From Lachnospiraceae bacterium (GTDB taxonomy: Bacteria > Bacillota > Clostridia > Lachnospirales > Lachnospiraceae): a stretch of DNA of 64,000 nt. This document shows, in pieces, positions 36,962 through 46,689 of the stretch. Each line of letters begins with the position of its first letter. The stretch's first letter is position 1. The position numbers and the translations under genes were made by a program. The stretch lies in the NCBI GenBank assembly GCA_017470985.1, contig JAFUXA010000014.1, forward strand, positions 1-64,000. Direction: 5' to 3'. A model generated the notes under the pieces. It was given only the letters and a program-made list of their open reading frames with translations. It searched no databases and was not told where the DNA came from.

Positions 36962-36990
36962 TTGAAAGGCACTGTCAAAAATGATAAACT
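36962..36990 (+). promoter_or_regulatory. Promoter for yebC
   Basis: TTGAAA (36962-36967) and TAAACT (36985-36990) are 17 bp apart, with TG one base before the -10. It lies just after nnr. Confidence 0.5.
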
Positions 36991-37029
36991 TGAAATGTTA
37001 AAAAGAAAGAGAAAAGAGGATATAGATTT

Positions 37030-37758
37030 ATGTCAGGACATTCAAAATTTGCGAATATTAAGCACAAAAAAGAGAAGAATGATGCTGCAAAAGGAAAGAT
37101 TTTCACAATTATTGGTAGAGAAATTGCAGTTGCAGTTAAAGAGGGTGGTCCAGACCCGGAAAATAATAGTAAACTTCGTGATGTAATTGCCAAGGCTAAA
37201 GCCAACAACATGCCAAATGATACAATTGAGCGTGGAATTAAGAAAGCTGCAGGTGATGCCAACTCTGTAAATTACGAGAGCGTAACATATGAAGGATATG
37301 GTCCAAATGGTACAGCAATTATCGTAAAGGCTCTTACAGATAACAAGAATAGAACTGCTGCAAATGTAAGAAGTGCATTTACAAAGGGTAAAGGAAATAT
37401 GGGTACTCAGGGATGCGTATCTTTTATGTTTGATGAGCGTGGTCAGATTATTATTGACAGAGAAGAGTGCGATATGGAAGCTGATGATCTCATGATGATC
37501 GCTTTGGATGCAGGAGCAGAGGACTTTAACGAGGAAGAGGATAGCTTTGAAATTCTTACAAGTCCAGAAGATTTCTCAGCTGTGCGTGAAGCTTTGGAGA
37601 AAGAAGGGATCCAAATGGCAGATGCACAGGTTACAATGATTCCTCAGACTTATGTTGAGCTTACAGATGAGCAGGATATCTATAGCATCAATAAGCTTCT
37701 TGGGTTACTGGATGATGATGATGATGTACAGGATGTATATCATAACTGGGATGAATAA
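37030..37758 (+). CDS. yebC: YebC/PmpR-family (TACO1-like) protein
   Basis: This 242-aa cytosolic protein has the family start [19 protein letters not shown], the conserved [18 protein letters not shown] region near residues 79-96, and [13 protein letters not shown]. The family was described as transcription regulators, and recent work on TACO1/YebC links it to translation of proline-rich stretches; sequence alone does not separate these. It ends with an Asp-rich stretch ([17 protein letters not shown]). An AGAGGA site precedes the start. Confidence 0.95.
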   Translation: MSGHSKFANIKHKKEKNDAAKGKIFTIIGREIAVAVKEGGPDPENNSKLRDVIAKAKANNMPNDTIERGIKKAAGDANSVNYESVTYEGYGPNGTAIIVKALTDNKNRTAANVRSAFTKGKGNMGTQGCVSFMFDERGQIIIDREECDMEADDLMMIALDAGAEDFNEEEDSFEILTSPEDFSAVREALEKEGIQMADAQVTMIPQTYVELTDEQDIYSINKLLGLLDDDDDVQDVYHNWDE

Positions 37759-37811
37759 TTCCATATAAATATGAGGGGTGTTTCTTCTATGCGAAGAAGA
37801 TGGGAGGCTAA

Positions 37812-39260
37812 ATGAAAAAAGTACTTTTTGCATCAAGTGAATGTGTTCCTTTCGTCAAAACTGGTGGATTGGCTGATGTAGTTGGAGCACTTCCGAAGGA
37901 ATTTGACAAGAATGAATGGGATATAAGAGTGGTTTTACCGGATTATACTTGTATTCCTCCTCAGTACAGAGATAATTTCGAATATGTATGTCATTTTCAG
38001 ATGAATATGGGACCGTATATCGGTGATAAATATGTTGGTGTTATGAAGTATGAATATAATGGAATTACATTCTACTTTATAGATAACCTGGAATATTTTG
38101 AATGCTTCTATCCATATTCAGATGCAAGATATGATATAGAAAAATTTATATATTTTGACAAGGCAGTATTGTCTATGCTTCCTTTGATTGATTTTCAACC
38201 AGATATTATACATTGTCATGATTGGCAGACTGGTTTGATTCCTGTTTATTTGAAGACAGAGTTTGCATCTAATCTATTCTTCACAAGTATGAAGAGCGTT
38301 ATTACAATTCATAATTTGAAATTTCAGGGTGTCTGGGATATCAAGACAATTCAGGGTATTTCAGGATTGCCAATGGATGTATTTGCTCATGGTAAACTTG
38401 AATTCAAGAAGAGCGCCAATATGTTAAAAGGTGGAATAGTTTATGCTGATTATATTGCAACTGTCAGCGAGACTTATGCCAATGAAATTCAATCAGCTTA
38501 TTACGGTGAAGGATTAGATGGATTACTATATGCCAGAAGACTGGATATGAAAGGCATTATAAATGGTATTGATTATGATGCTTATAATCCAATGACTGAC
38601 AAGGCACTTTTTAAAAACTATGGACCTGATGATTTTAGAACCAATAAGAAAATCAACAAGACTAAGCTTCAGGAGATGCTTGGACTTACTGTTGATAAGA
38701 AGAAATACATGATTGGTCTGATTTCCAGACTTACTGATCAGAAAGGTCTGGATTTAATTAATTATTGTATTGAGAGACTGGTGGATGATAATACACAGCT
38801 TGTGGTTATTGGAACCGGGGAATCAAAGTACGAGAATATGTTCAGACATTATGCATGGAAATATCCGGACAAGATTTCTGCTAATATATGTTATTCAGAA
38901 GATTTGGCCAGAAAGCTCTATGCTGCTGCAGATGCATTTCTTATGCCGTCACAGTTTGAGCCATGCGGATTGACACAGTTGATTTCTTTCAGATATGGTA
39001 CCGTTCCAATTGTCAGAGAGACAGGTGGATTGAAGGATACAGTTATTCCATTTAATGAATATGAGCACACAGGAGATGGTTTCTCCTTTGCTAATTACAA
39101 TGGTGATGAACTGTTAAATGCTGTTAATTATTCCAAGTTTGTATATTTTGAGAAGAAGACTGACTGGAACAAGATGATAGATAGAGGAATGGCCAAAGAT
39201 TATTCCTGGAAGAATTCAAGAGCTTATTATGAGGGCTTGTATTCTTATCTGATCGGTTAA
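37812..39260 (+). CDS. glgA: Glycogen/starch synthase (ADP-glucose type, GT5)
   Basis: It transfers glucose from ADP-glucose to growing alpha-1,4-glucan. The 482-aa GT-B protein begins with the acceptor/nucleotide-loop motif VKTGGLADVVGALPKEF (residues 14-30), has CHDWQTGLIPVYLK, NGIDYDAYNP, LISRLTDQKGLDL, and the C-terminal catalytic region PSQFEPCGLTQL. No other glg gene is next to it, so it is an isolated glycogen gene here. A short TTTCTTC/GAAGAAG hairpin sits just before its GGGAGG ribosome site, and a clear terminator follows. Confidence 0.95.
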   Translation: MKKVLFASSECVPFVKTGGLADVVGALPKEFDKNEWDIRVVLPDYTCIPPQYRDNFEYVCHFQMNMGPYIGDKYVGVMKYEYNGITFYFIDNLEYFECFYPYSDARYDIEKFIYFDKAVLSMLPLIDFQPDIIHCHDWQTGLIPVYLKTEFASNLFFTSMKSVITIHNLKFQGVWDIKTIQGISGLPMDVFAHGKLEFKKSANMLKGGIVYADYIATVSETYANEIQSAYYGEGLDGLLYARRLDMKGIINGIDYDAYNPMTDKALFKNYGPDDFRTNKKINKTKLQEMLGLTVDKKKYMIGLISRLTDQKGLDLINYCIERLVDDNTQLVVIGTGESKYENMFRHYAWKYPDKISANICYSEDLARKLYAAADAFLMPSQFEPCGLTQLISFRYGTVPIVRETGGLKDTVIPFNEYEHTGDGFSFANYNGDELLNAVNYSKFVYFEKKTDWNKMIDRGMAKDYSWKNSRAYYEGLYSYLIG

Positions 39261-39325
39261 TAGTAATAGAATATATTCTGAATAATTTGTTGTATTTGGA
39301 TTTATATTTATATAATAACAACAAG

Positions 39326-39370
39326 GGCGAATGAATTGTTTGATTAATAATTCATTCGTCTTTCTTTTTG
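39326..39370 (+). terminator. Rho-independent terminator after glgA
   Basis: GGCGAATGAATT (39326-39337) pairs with AATTCATTCGTC (39349-39360), followed by TTTCTTTTT. Confidence 0.9.
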
Positions 39371-39400
39371 CCATATTTTCACAAGATTTGCCCATTCATA

Positions 39401-39429
39401 ATGACATAAACTACAAAATATGGTATTAT
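39401..39429 (+). promoter_or_regulatory. Promoter for uppP
   Basis: ATGACA (39401-39406) and TATTAT (39424-39429) are separated by 17 bp with an extended -10 (TGG before the -10). It may be the main entry promoter for the long downstream gene run. Confidence 0.6.
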
Positions 39430-39463
39430 TTAACTTGTGATTTTATGATAATAGGAGAGATAT

Positions 39464-40345
39464 ATGTCTATATTTGAAGCCATACTTTTGGGAGTTGTTC
39501 AAGGCTTAACTGAATTTCTGCCTGTGAGCAGTTCTGGACATTTAGCTTTGCTTAAATTGATATTTGGTATCGAAAGTGACACTGGGTTACTTTTCGATGT
39601 TTTGCTGCATATAGCTACATTGATTGCAATATTTCTTGCATTCTATAAAGATTTATTTGCCATGATACGGGAAGGTCTTATGATTATTGTGGATATAATC
39701 TGTAATTTAGGCTTATTTATAGGGAATATTTTCAAGGAAAATAAATCTCCATATCGAACTATTATCAAAAACAGTTACAGAAAATTTGATATTTTGATTA
39801 TCATTTCTACAATCCCCACAGCTATTATGGGATTGTTTTTGGAGGATTATATAGAACTGGCATCAACAATTCTTGTTGTTCCAGCTGTTTGTTTGATAAT
39901 CACAGGCATTATGTTATTTATGTCTGATAGAATTCAAAATACAACCAAGACACCTAAGGGGACATCTTTTGTTGATGCAATCTTTGTAGGCGTAGCTCAA
40001 GGATTTGCAATATTACCTGGTATTTCCAGATCAGGAACAACAATTACTGCTTGTCTGGCATGTGGATACAACAGGAAATATGCTGTTAAATATGCATTTT
40101 TTATGTCTATTCCAGCTGTACTTGGTGCGGCAATTCTGGAATTAAAGGATGTGTCTGTGTCATCTATTGATTCATCAGTATTAATAAGCTATGGAGCAGG
40201 GATGATAGCAGCTGCTATTGTTGGTTTTATATGTATTAAGGGTATGATCTTTCTGGTGAGAAAGCAGAAATTCACTATATTTGGTATTTACTGCATTGTA
40301 GTAGGACTGGCTGCAATTATAGTAAATACTATGGGTTTAATCTAG
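39464..40345 (+). CDS. uppP: Undecaprenyl-diphosphate phosphatase (BacA/UppP)
   Basis: It dephosphorylates undecaprenyl pyrophosphate to recycle the lipid carrier of peptidoglycan synthesis and gives intrinsic bacitracin tolerance. The 293-aa polytopic membrane protein carries both inverted-repeat catalytic motifs: GVVQGLTEFLPVSSSGHL (residues 11-28) and GVAQGFAILPGISRSGTT (about 176-193). About eight TM segments are visible. It is transcribed just ahead of ftsK. Confidence 0.96.
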   Translation: MSIFEAILLGVVQGLTEFLPVSSSGHLALLKLIFGIESDTGLLFDVLLHIATLIAIFLAFYKDLFAMIREGLMIIVDIICNLGLFIGNIFKENKSPYRTIIKNSYRKFDILIIISTIPTAIMGLFLEDYIELASTILVVPAVCLIITGIMLFMSDRIQNTTKTPKGTSFVDAIFVGVAQGFAILPGISRSGTTITACLACGYNRKYAVKYAFFMSIPAVLGAAILELKDVSVSSIDSSVLISYGAGMIAAAIVGFICIKGMIFLVRKQKFTIFGIYCIVVGLAAIIVNTMGLI

Positions 40346-40369
40346 ATTTTGGAACAGGAGTTATTTCTT

Positions 40370-43276
40370 ATGGCTGGTAAAAAGAATAGTACAGCTTCAA
40401 GAACAACTAAAAATAGTAAATTAAGTAGAGCCAAGACTTCTTCAAATAGCAAGAAATCTACATCTGGTAAAACATCTACTAGAAAAACTTCAACTAATTC
40501 ACGAGGCAAGAATACTAATAGAACTACTTCAACCAGAAATAAAAGCCAGAATAAGACTAATATTTCTAACAAGGTTGTGGCTCAAAATGGCAATGTATTC
40601 CAGGAATTAGATTCTGACCAGATCAAGAAGCTTAAGGAAATGGTTCTTTGGGCTAGTATCTTGATTGGTTTATTGATTTTTGTAGGAAATCTGGGTTATG
40701 GCGGGGTTGTTGGCGGCGCCATCAGTGGATTTTTCTTTGGAGTCTTTGGACTTCTGGCGTATGTTATTCCGATTATTATTGTTATTACTGCATTTTTCGT
40801 TGTAGCAAACTGGGGTAATAGCAGAGCTGCAAGAAGACTTGGTTTTGCATTATTAATCACATGTTGTTCTTGCCTTACATTGGAATTATTGGCTCATGAG
40901 GCAGATTTTGTTAAGCCAACCATGGCATATTTATACGGATATGAAAATAAAATCGGTGGTGGTTTTGTAGGAGCACTTCTGGCAGGGCTTCTTATCAGAG
41001 GTTTCGGTCTTATTGGTGCTTATATAATTGATATCATTGCTTTGATTATCTCTTTTGTAGCCTTTAGCGGAGTATCAATTCTCCAGAACAAGGCATATGG
41101 TAAGAAGGCTCGCAGACGCAGACATAATGATGCTAATGAGGCTCGCGAAGCCAGATTGGATAGAATTCAAAGAGACAGAGATACTCAGGAAGCTCAGATG
41201 AAGAGAGCAGCAGAAGGTGATATACCTAGACGTCAGCGCAAGATTTCAGGTGTAGCTTTCGACACATCCATTGCAGAAAATGTTCCAGCTATGGATGGAA
41301 GCGATGATGATTTAAATGAGCTTACAGCTGGAATGAATGATGTGGAAATTGCTGATGTGAATCGCGTATCTCTGAAATCAAAGGGACGTAAGTCTCGCAG
41401 TGTGATTAAGGAAGCAGCAGTTTCAGATACAAGTAGTATTTCGAAGGCAGCTGAGGCTACAACTACAAATAAAACGGTTTCAGCCCCATCTGATGTTGCT
41501 ACAAGAAGAAAGGTGAATATACCTGCAAATGATGCTCCTGTCAGAACTGAAGCTGTTAATGATGATATTGTAAATACACATGAAGTGAAAACCAGACGCC
41601 CACAAAAGACTGCTGAGAGTCAGGCGGAAGTTGCTGCCAGCACCAAGGCAGTGGATAAGGAAATTGCATCTATTTCCAAGAACCAGAAGGGCAATTATAA
41701 GAAGCCTTCAATGGCATTGTTGCACAAGAGCGCAGACAATGGTTCTGGTATGACAGCGGAAAAGGTTAATGAGACTGCAGATAAGCTAGAGCGTACTTTA
41801 AAGAATTTCGGCATCAATGCAGTTGTAGAAAATGCAACTTGCGGACCTGCAGTTACCAGATATGAGATTAAACCAGAGGACGGTGTAAGAGTAAATCGTA
41901 TTACCAATCTTGCAGATGATATTAAATTGAATCTGGCCGTAAGTGATATCCGAATTGAAGCACCAATTCCTGGTAAAGCAGCTGTTGGTATTGAAGTTCC
42001 AAATGATAAACGTGCAGTTGTTTCATTTGAGGAGATTATTAATTCCAAGGAATTCCAAAATGCTGAATCCAAGGTTACTTTTGCAGTGGGTAAGGATATT
42101 GCGGGAAATATTATTACAGCAAATATTGCCAAGATGCCTCATTTACTTATTGCAGGAACTACCGGTTCAGGAAAGTCGGTCCTTACCAACTCAATTATTA
42201 TGAGTATTCTATACAAGGCTGACCCTGAAGAGGTTAAATTCATTATGGTGGATCCAAAGGTTGTAGAATTCAGTATCTATAATGGTATCCCTCATTTACT
42301 TTTGCCGGTTGTTACTGATCCAAAGAAAGCAGCTGGAGCTTTGAATTGGGCTGTGAATGAAATGGATCGTAGATATCAGTGCTTTGCCAATGCCGGAGCC
42401 AGAGATATCAAGAGTTTCAATGATAAAGTAGCCAGAAATGGTGGCAAGTTAGATTTACCAATCAATAATCAGGGAGATACTGAAGAAGTCGGTAGAATGC
42501 CTGAAATAGTAATTATAGTTGACGAGTTGGCAGATTTGATGATGGCTGCAGCCAAGGAAGTGGAAGAATCTATATGTCGACTTGCTCAGAAGGCCAGAGC
42601 GGCAGGTATGTATATGATTCTTGCTACACAGAGACCTTCTGTTGATGTTGTAACCGGACTTATCAAGGCGAATATGCCTTCGAGAATTGCCCTGTCAGTT
42701 AATAGTGGAATTGATTCCAGAACTATTATAGATATGACTGGAGCAGAAAATCTCTTGGGTAATGGAGATATGCTTTATTATCCTCAGTCTCTGACTAAGC
42801 CTATTCGTGTGCAGGGAGCATTTGTCAGAACAGAAGAGATTCAAAATGTTGTTGATGAAATTAAGAACACAAATAACGAAATAGAATATGATGAAAATAT
42901 TATAAAAGCTATAGAAGCCGGTGGTGCTTCAGGAACTGGCGCCACAGCTATTGATGGCGGCGCTGGAGGTTTTGATGATGATCAGGATCAGTATTTTGCT
43001 GAAGCCGGCAGATTGATTATAAGCAAGCAGAAGGGTTCCATTGGAATGCTGCAGAGAAACTTCAGAATTGGTTTCAACAGGGCAGCCAGAATTATGGACC
43101 AGTTAGAAGGAGCTGGGGTAGTTGGACCTGAACTTGGAACCAAACCTCGTACTGTGCTTATGACTGCTACAGAATTTGAGATGTATTTAAATCCGAATTT
43201 TGTACCGGATGCTGGCGATGATGCTGTTGGTATTGGCAGTGAAGCTGAATATCCTATATCCGAGGATATTGATTAA
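40370..43276 (+). CDS. ftsK: DNA translocase FtsK/SpoIIIE
   Basis: This membrane-anchored ATPase pumps DNA across the closing septum. The 968-aa chain starts with an unusually Lys/Ser/Thr-rich basic segment (about 1-75), then four TM helices (about 90-225), a variable linker (about 240-430) rich in charged residues, and the RecA-like motor. The motor has Walker A AGTTGSGKS (595-603), Walker B IIVDELADLM and ATQRPSVDVVTG. The C-terminal gamma winged helix (SKQKGSIGMLQRNFRIGFNRAARI) reads KOPS-like DNA signals. The ATG at 40370 is chosen because AGGAG lies 9 nt upstream; the frame could open at a TTG (40349) without a ribosome site. Confidence 0.95.
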   Translation: MAGKKNSTASRTTKNSKLSRAKTSSNSKKSTSGKTSTRKTSTNSRGKNTNRTTSTRNKSQNKTNISNKVVAQNGNVFQELDSDQIKKLKEMVLWASILIGLLIFVGNLGYGGVVGGAISGFFFGVFGLLAYVIPIIIVITAFFVVANWGNSRAARRLGFALLITCCSCLTLELLAHEADFVKPTMAYLYGYENKIGGGFVGALLAGLLIRGFGLIGAYIIDIIALIISFVAFSGVSILQNKAYGKKARRRRHNDANEAREARLDRIQRDRDTQEAQMKRAAEGDIPRRQRKISGVAFDTSIAENVPAMDGSDDDLNELTAGMNDVEIADVNRVSLKSKGRKSRSVIKEAAVSDTSSISKAAEATTTNKTVSAPSDVATRRKVNIPANDAPVRTEAVNDDIVNTHEVKTRRPQKTAESQAEVAASTKAVDKEIASISKNQKGNYKKPSMALLHKSADNGSGMTAEKVNETADKLERTLKNFGINAVVENATCGPAVTRYEIKPEDGVRVNRITNLADDIKLNLAVSDIRIEAPIPGKAAVGIEVPNDKRAVVSFEEIINSKEFQNAESKVTFAVGKDIAGNIITANIAKMPHLLIAGTTGSGKSVLTNSIIMSILYKADPEEVKFIMVDPKVVEFSIYNGIPHLLLPVVTDPKKAAGALNWAVNEMDRRYQCFANAGARDIKSFNDKVARNGGKLDLPINNQGDTEEVGRMPEIVIIVDELADLMMAAAKEVEESICRLAQKARAAGMYMILATQRPSVDVVTGLIKANMPSRIALSVNSGIDSRTIIDMTGAENLLGNGDMLYYPQSLTKPIRVQGAFVRTEEIQNVVDEIKNTNNEIEYDENIIKAIEAGGASGTGATAIDGGAGGFDDDQDQYFAEAGRLIISKQKGSIGMLQRNFRIGFNRAARIMDQLEGAGVVGPELGTKPRTVLMTATEFEMYLNPNFVPDAGDDAVGIGSEAEYPISEDID

Positions 43277-43284
43277 TTGGTGAG

Positions 43285-43301
43285 TAAAGCAAATTGCTTT
43301 A
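43285..43301 (+). other. Short perfect palindromic hairpin upstream of fhs
   Basis: TAAAGCA (43285-43291) and TGCTTTA (43295-43301) form perfect 7-bp arms with a 3-nt loop. No strong T tract follows, so it is a poor terminator. It could be an operator or leader stem. Confidence 0.35.
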
Positions 43302-43339
43302 TTATATAGTATTTAACATATAAAAGGAGTGTTCTAGAG

Positions 43340-45010
43340 ATGAAGAGTGATATCGAAATTGCACAGGAGGCAGTGATGCTTCCGATTACAGAGGTTGCTA
43401 AGCAGGTTGGAATAACCCAGGATGATTTGGAATTGTATGGCAAATACAAAGCTAAGTTGTCTGATGAGTGTATGTCCAGACTGGAAAATGCTCAGGATGG
43501 TAAACTTGTATTAGTAACTGCTATAAATCCTACTCCGGCTGGTGAGGGTAAGACTACAACAAGTATTGGTCTTGCTCAGGCTATGGGTAAACTAGGAAAG
43601 AATGCGATATTGGCTCTTAGAGAACCTTCTCTAGGTCCATGTTTTGGTATAAAAGGTGGTGCTGCAGGTGGCGGATATGCCCAGGTAGTTCCAATGGAAG
43701 ATTTGAATCTGCATTTTACAGGAGATTTCCATGCTATTACTTCTGCCAACAACTTATTGGCAGCTATTTTGGATAATCATATCCAGCAGGGCAATGAACT
43801 TGGAATTGATCCAAGACAGGTTGTCTGGAAGAGATGCTTGGACATGAATGACAGAGTTTTGAGAAATGTTGTTGTAGGTCTGGGTAATAAAATGGATGGA
43901 ATGGTTAGAGAAGATCATTTCGTAATTACAGTTGCTTCAGAAATTATGGCGATTCTTTGCCTGGCAAATGATATGCATGATTTGAAGCGCAGACTTGGAA
44001 ATATTATTGTAGCTTATTCCTTTGATGGCAAGCCTGTAACAGCTAATGACTTAAATGCAACTGGAGCTATGGCAGCTCTTTTAAAGGATGCTATCAAGCC
44101 TAATATGATTCAGACTTTAGAACACACTCCTGCATTGGTTCACGGTGGACCATTTGCCAATATTGCTCATGGATGTAACTCTGTAAGAGCTACCAAAATG
44201 GCATTGAAAATGGCTGATATCTGTATTACAGAAGCAGGATTCGGCGCTGATCTTGGAGCTGAGAAGTTCCTTGATATTAAATGTCGCAAGGCTGATTTAA
44301 ATCCTGATGCAATTGTACTTGTTGCTACAATTAGAGCGTTAAAATATAACGGCGGAGTTGCCAAGGATGATTTGAAAGATGAGAATCTTGATGCTTTGAA
44401 GAAGGGTATTGTAAATCTTGAGAAGCATATAGAAAATTTACAGAAATATAATGTGCCTGTTGTAGTTACATTAAATTCATTTGTTACTGATACAGAGGCT
44501 GAGACTGAATTTGTTAGAAATTTCTGCGAAGAGAGAGGATGCTCATTTGCCTTGTCTGAAGTTTGGGAGCATGGTGGAGATGGTGGAATCCAGCTTGCCA
44601 ATGCAGTATTGGATGTCTTGGAAAATAAGACAAGTAATTTCAAACCTTTATATGAGGATGATATGCCTCTTACAGACAAGATTGAAACAATTGCCAAGGA
44701 AATCTATGGTGCAGATGGGGTTACTTATTCACCTGCTGCCCGCAAGGAATTGGAGAGAATCACTTCCCTTGGAATGGGACATTTCCCTGTATGTATGGCC
44801 AAAACTCAGTATTCATTATCAGATGATGCCAAGAAGTTAGGTCGTCCAAGTGATTTTGAGATAAATGTTAGAGAAGTATATGTATCAGCTGGTGCTGAAT
44901 TTGTAGTTGCAGTTACAGGTGCTATTATGACTATGCCAGGTTTACCAAAGAAACCGGCTGCTTATGGAATAGATGTAACTGATGAGGGTGTAATTACAGG
45001 ATTATTCTAA
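43340..45010 (+). CDS. fhs: Formate--tetrahydrofolate ligase
   Basis: It makes 10-formyl-THF from formate, THF and ATP, feeding purine synthesis and one-carbon metabolism or acetogenesis. The 556-aa length is standard. The P-loop is [14 protein letters not shown] (about 64-77), followed by [22 protein letters not shown] (family signature, in two overlapping stretches) and a C-terminal region with [24 protein letters not shown] lies upstream. Other Wood-Ljungdahl genes are absent from the neighbourhood, so a purely biosynthetic role is as likely as acetogenesis. Confidence 0.97.
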   Translation: MKSDIEIAQEAVMLPITEVAKQVGITQDDLELYGKYKAKLSDECMSRLENAQDGKLVLVTAINPTPAGEGKTTTSIGLAQAMGKLGKNAILALREPSLGPCFGIKGGAAGGGYAQVVPMEDLNLHFTGDFHAITSANNLLAAILDNHIQQGNELGIDPRQVVWKRCLDMNDRVLRNVVVGLGNKMDGMVREDHFVITVASEIMAILCLANDMHDLKRRLGNIIVAYSFDGKPVTANDLNATGAMAALLKDAIKPNMIQTLEHTPALVHGGPFANIAHGCNSVRATKMALKMADICITEAGFGADLGAEKFLDIKCRKADLNPDAIVLVATIRALKYNGGVAKDDLKDENLDALKKGIVNLEKHIENLQKYNVPVVVTLNSFVTDTEAETEFVRNFCEERGCSFALSEVWEHGGDGGIQLANAVLDVLENKTSNFKPLYEDDMPLTDKIETIAKEIYGADGVTYSPAARKELERITSLGMGHFPVCMAKTQYSLSDDAKKLGRPSDFEINVREVYVSAGAEFVVAVTGAIMTMPGLPKKPAAYGIDVTDEGVITGLF

Positions 45011-45028
45011 TAGAAGTGGGATGCTTAT

Positions 45029-46177
45029 ATGATTTGTCAGAAGTGTAAATCAGAAATTGAATCAGGTAGTATTTTCTGTCCAAAATGTGGAGAGGCTATT
45101 CAAATAGTTCCGGATTATAATATTTTGGATGATGACTTCCTATACTCCATGGTAGATAAAAAAGAAGAGTCGAAAAATGCTGATGTTGAATCTGTTTCTT
45201 CTAAAACTAATGTTTCAGAAGTCAAAGATAAAAACTGTAATAAAACTTTGATTCAACATTTAAAAGATCCCAATAACAGAAGATATGTAATAGCATCTGG
45301 TGTAGCCACATTATTTATTATATGTATATCCATTGTGCTATATGTTAATTCCTATTCTTATTGTTTTAAAAAGGCTGTGAAATGTGATAAGTCAGGGGAT
45401 TATAAGAATGCATGTGAATATTATCTCAAAGCTATCGGTAGAGATGATACTCAATATGAAGCCTATGAAGCTTTAGGAATTGATTATTATAATCTGGAAA
45501 AATATGAAGATGCTATCACTTATTTGAATTATGCTATTGATATTAATCCAGAGGCACTAGATTCATATGATTATATTATTAAAGCTTATTTAGCAATTGG
45601 TGATTATGAATCTATTAATAATCTCAAGAGTACTGTGACAGATTCTGATATATTAGCTATCTTCGATGATAATGTGGTATCGGCTCCTGAATTTAGTATA
45701 TCAGCTGGTAGTTACAATGATGATTTTGATTTGGAATTGTCATCCAGCAAGGGTGATACCATTTATTATACAACAGATGGATCAAATCCTATCAGTTCTA
45801 ATACCAAGATGGAATATACTGAGGCTATTAGAATTGAGGAGGGAGAAACCTGTATCAAGGCTGTGTGCCTGGATTTAAATGGAAAATATTCTCAAGTTGT
45901 CACTGCAAAATATAATGTAAAATATTCCAAGCCGGATAAACCTGCTGTTTCAATAGAAAATGGAAGTTTTACAACAGAAACATTTATCACAGTAACTGTT
46001 CCAGAAAATTGTAATGTATATTATACATGGGATGGCAGCGTGCCAAATGAGTCATCAAGTAAATATGTGGAGCCTATTAGAGTTATTGAGGGTAATAATA
46101 TATTGTCCCTAGTTTCCATTGATGATCATGGCATGATCAGTGATGTTTTAGAATGCAATTATAAATATTTACCATAG
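45029..46177 (+). CDS. Zinc-ribbon, TM, TPR protein with two C-terminal chitobiase/hexosaminidase-like repeats
   Basis: The 382-aa protein has an N-terminal zinc ribbon (Cys 3, 6, 17, 20), a polar linker, and one TM helix (about 87-107). Two to three TPR-like repeats (about 110-200, with NACEYYLKAI and YEDAITYLNYAIDINPEA) follow, then two tandem Ig-like modules of the CHB_HEX_C type. Their typical core is seen as IYYTTDGSNP (about residue 248) and VYYTWDGSVPNES (about residue 330). This predicts a cytosolic zinc ribbon and an extracellular TPR-beta part. No catalytic residues are evident. The function is unknown; an envelope adaptor or substrate-sensing role is possible. It is embedded between fhs and rlmH with short gaps. 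Confidence 0.75.
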   Translation: MICQKCKSEIESGSIFCPKCGEAIQIVPDYNILDDDFLYSMVDKKEESKNADVESVSSKTNVSEVKDKNCNKTLIQHLKDPNNRRYVIASGVATLFIICISIVLYVNSYSYCFKKAVKCDKSGDYKNACEYYLKAIGRDDTQYEAYEALGIDYYNLEKYEDAITYLNYAIDINPEALDSYDYIIKAYLAIGDYESINNLKSTVTDSDILAIFDDNVVSAPEFSISAGSYNDDFDLELSSSKGDTIYYTTDGSNPISSNTKMEYTEAIRIEEGETCIKAVCLDLNGKYSQVVTAKYNVKYSKPDKPAVSIENGSFTTETFITVTVPENCNVYYTWDGSVPNESSSKYVEPIRVIEGNNILSLVSIDDHGMISDVLECNYKYLP

Positions 46178-46189
46178 GATAATTCAGAT

Positions 46190-46669
46190 ATGAATATTAC
46201 GATTTTATGCGTGGGTCAGATAAAAGAAAAATTTTGTAGAGACGCTATAGGCGAATATTCCAAGAGATTGACCAGATATTGCAAGTTGAATATCGTTGAA
46301 GTCAATGATGAGAAGACCAAGGAGAATCCCAGTGATGGCGAGAAACAGATTATACTACAGGCTGAAGGAGATAGATTACTTAAGCATATCAAGGATAATG
46401 ATTATGTAATTTCTCTAGAAATACTGGGCAATAAACTGGACTCCGTTAAATTTTCAAATAAGATTGAATCCTTGGGGCTTAATGGAAACAGTAATATAGT
46501 TTTCATTATAGGAGGTTCCCTTGGATTAGATCCTAGAATTTCTAAGAGAGCAGATTATAAAATCAGTTTTTCTGATATGACCTTTCCGCATCAATTGATG
46601 AGAGTGGTATTGTTGGAACAGATATATAGAGCTTTTCGTATTATGCGAAATGAACCTTATCATAAATAG
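46190..46669 (+). CDS. rlmH: 23S rRNA (pseudouridine1915-N3)-methyltransferase RlmH
   Basis: This SPOUT methyltransferase modifies pseudouridine 1915 in helix 69 of 23S rRNA in assembled 70S ribosomes. The 159-aa length is normal. The trefoil-knot region is visible as FIIGGSLGLDPRI and the C-terminal signature MTFPHQLMRVVLLEQIYRAF, ending NEPYHK, the conserved C-terminus that reaches the active site. It is 12 bp after the zinc-ribbon gene and 20 bp before phoH. Confidence 0.97.
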   Translation: MNITILCVGQIKEKFCRDAIGEYSKRLTRYCKLNIVEVNDEKTKENPSDGEKQIILQAEGDRLLKHIKDNDYVISLEILGNKLDSVKFSNKIESLGLNGNSNIVFIIGGSLGLDPRISKRADYKISFSDMTFPHQLMRVVLLEQIYRAFRIMRNEPYHK

Positions 46670-46689
46670 TTTAGTAAGAAGTATGGATT

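Noticed and set aside
37783..37799. TTTCTTC/GAAGAAG hairpin before glgA considered as a terminator
   Set aside because: It is not followed by a T run and lies directly before the ribosome site of glgA; at most it is a weak leader stem.
40342..40572. Leu/Val-rich antisense frame at the start of ftsK
   Set aside because: It is the complement of the Lys/Ser/Thr-rich FtsK leader, so its apparent hydrophobicity is an artefact.
44167..44697. A 176-codon open frame antisense to fhs
   Set aside because: It lies wholly inside the strongly conserved fhs gene, has no ribosome site and a composition typical of antisense of an AT-rich gene, so it is a shadow.
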